Assembly (NCBI GenBank): GCA_024103005.1
Contig: JAGFJA010000039.1
Span: 62,001-126,000, forward strand
Direction: 5' to 3'
Origin: Saprospiraceae bacterium
Lineage (GTDB): Bacteria; Bacteroidota; Bacteroidia; Chitinophagales; Saprospiraceae
Length of the DNA: 64,000 nucleotides
Below the pieces are notes generated by a model. That model worked only from the letters and a program-made list of their open reading frames with translations, was not told the origin of the DNA and did not search any database. This document shows, piece by piece, positions 62,955 through 64,000 of the stretch; within the stretch, counting starts at the first letter, position 1, and every line of letters begins with the position of its first letter. Position numbers and translations under genes: made by a program.

Positions 62955-63518
62955 ATGGCAGATACAGGAGATATCAGAAAGGGACTATGTATGGATTACA
63001 ATAATGATATATTTGTTGTGACAGATTTTCAACACGTTAAACCAGCCAGGGGTGCAGCTTTTGTCAGAACAACAATGAAAAGCATGACCACCGGCAAGAC
63101 AATAGAAAATACCTGGCCTTCCGGACACAAAATTGATATAGTAAGGGTAGAGCGAAGGAAGTTTCAGTTTTTATATAAAGATGATTCAGGTCTAAATCTT
63201 ATGGACAATGAATCTTATGAGCAAATAGCCATTTCTGAGGATATGGTTGATAGCCCTCAGTTTTTGAAAGAAGGAATGGATGTGGATATCCTTTATCATG
63301 CAGAAAAAGAGATACCTTTGAGGGTGGAGTTGCCTCAATATATTAATGTGCTGGTGACTTATTCAGAACCTGGAGCTAAGGGGGATACTGCTACCAATGC
63401 CAGTAAGCCGGCCACTATCGAAACCGGTGCAGTCATTAAGGTTCCTTTATTCATAAATGAAGGAGACGTAATCAAGATAGAGACGCTCACAGGAAACTAC
63501 ATCGAGAGAGCAAAATAA
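62955..63518 (+). CDS. efp: Elongation factor P
   Basis: A 187-residue EF-P with three beta-barrel domains. It relieves ribosome stalling at polyproline. Domain I ends in the loop [13 protein letters not shown], where the residue that is post-translationally modified in other species is Arg32 (E. coli has Lys34, Pseudomonas has Arg32 rhamnosylated by EarP). Domains II/III contain [20 protein letters not shown] and [20 protein letters not shown] then [11 protein letters not shown]. It is followed by accB after 37 bp, a common arrangement in Bacteroidota. Confidence 0.95.
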   Translation: MADTGDIRKGLCMDYNNDIFVVTDFQHVKPARGAAFVRTTMKSMTTGKTIENTWPSGHKIDIVRVERRKFQFLYKDDSGLNLMDNESYEQIAISEDMVDSPQFLKEGMDVDILYHAEKEIPLRVELPQYINVLVTYSEPGAKGDTATNASKPATIETGAVIKVPLFINEGDVIKIETLTGNYIERAK

Positions 63519-63555
63519 TACATCAATTTTAAAATGTATAAACCAATCAATTGTT

Positions 63556-64000
63556 ATGACTTATAAAGAAATTCAAGAGTTGATTCGTCAGGTATCCAAG
63601 TCAGATCTGGCTGAAGTAAAAGTGAAAGATTCAGATTCAGAAGTGACTATCAGGACCCGGCATTATGCTGAAAACAAAGGAGGATCCGTAGTGTATTCGT
63701 CAGTGCCGGTAGCTGCTCAGCCCGGAGTACAGACTGCACCTGCTGCCACTCCATCACCTGCGAAAACAGAAACTGAAAAACCGGCAGAAGTCAAATCAGG
63801 TAATTTAAAGGAGATTCGTTCACCTATGGTAGGTACATTTTACAGATCAGCGGGACCAGATAAGCCGCCATATGTTAAGCCGGGAGATTCGATATCTGCG
63901 GGAACAGTTGTGTGCATTGTAGAAGCAATGAAACTGTTTAATGAAATTGAGTCTGAAGTTTCAGGAACAATTGTAAAGATAATGGTGGAAGATGCCTCTC
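63556..64000 (+). CDS. accB: Biotin carboxyl carrier protein of acetyl-CoA carboxylase (partial)
   Basis: Starts [20 protein letters not shown] and runs to the window edge without a stop; 148 codons are visible. The N-terminal helical segment precedes a Pro/Ala-rich linker (about residues 52-75) and the biotinyl domain with the biotin-accepting lysine in [11 protein letters not shown] near residue 125. The missing end is estimated at about 10-15 residues by comparison with the usual family length. It carries biotin for fatty-acid synthesis; accC is expected downstream. Confidence 0.93.
   Translation, partial: MTYKEIQELIRQVSKSDLAEVKVKDSDSEVTIRTRHYAENKGGSVVYSSVPVAAQPGVQTAPAATPSPAKTETEKPAEVKSGNLKEIRSPMVGTFYRSAGPDKPPYVKPGDSISAGTVVCIVEAMKLFNEIESEVSGTIVKIMVEDAS

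Overview
The window comes from a member of the Bacteroidota, most likely a Saprospiria- or Chitinophagia-like lineage; this is inferred from gene content, as no rRNA is present. The signs are type IX secretion (T9SS) C-terminal sorting domains on several large secreted proteins, two SusC/SusD pairs, many lipoproteins with a short hydrophobic leader ending in Cys, Bacteroidota-type promoters (-7 box TAnnTTTG) and A+T-rich spacers. No phage or insertion sequence is intact.

Layout. 1-5.4 kb: a secreted Asp-box protein, an APC amino-acid permease and tRNA-Ser(GGA). 5.4-13.4 kb: an accessory block. A gene-empty spacer after the tRNA leads into four tandem paralogous lipoproteins (conserved ends, divergent A+T-rich middles). 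They are followed by a 1467-codon secreted alpha/beta-hydrolase/beta-helix protein whose T9SS sorting signal is cut by an in-frame TAG. Short decayed copies of that gene's 5' end lie between the lipoproteins. 13.9-18.6 kb: a nitrogen-oxide response cluster with an Rrf2 regulator, a Crp/Fnr regulator, a multi-helix membrane protein with heme-ligand-like His, a group III truncated hemoglobin, NosL and a lipoprotein cytochrome c. There is no nosZ. 18.9-32.6 kb: mostly housekeeping genes (RNase R, alpha-L-fucosidase, two glycosyltransferases, NadB, a TPR protein, an M16 peptidase).

32.9-52.8 kb: a polysaccharide utilization locus. Nine minus-strand genes read SusC-SusD-PKD-like lipoprotein-GH16-GH16-SusC-SusD-GH30-GH30. 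They are preceded by a secreted carbohydrate-binding T9SS protein, and a SusR-like membrane regulator is divergent. GH16 plus GH30 with two SusCD pairs points to a beta-1,3/1,6-glucan such as laminarin or fungal glucan: surface enzymes cut the chain, SusCD imports oligosaccharides, and the regulator senses the product.

52.9-64 kb: an orphan ABC permease coupled to a SpoIIE-type phosphatase, a polysaccharide flippase, a zinc alcohol dehydrogenase, asparaginyl-tRNA synthetase, a secreted M28 peptidase, a lipoprotein, elongation factor P (Arg at the modification position) and the start of accB, cut by the window edge.

The observations most worth following are the interrupted sorting signal, the lipoprotein array with its relic leaders, the nos cluster without a reductase, a dispersed intergenic repeat, and two structured intergenic segments without a gene.
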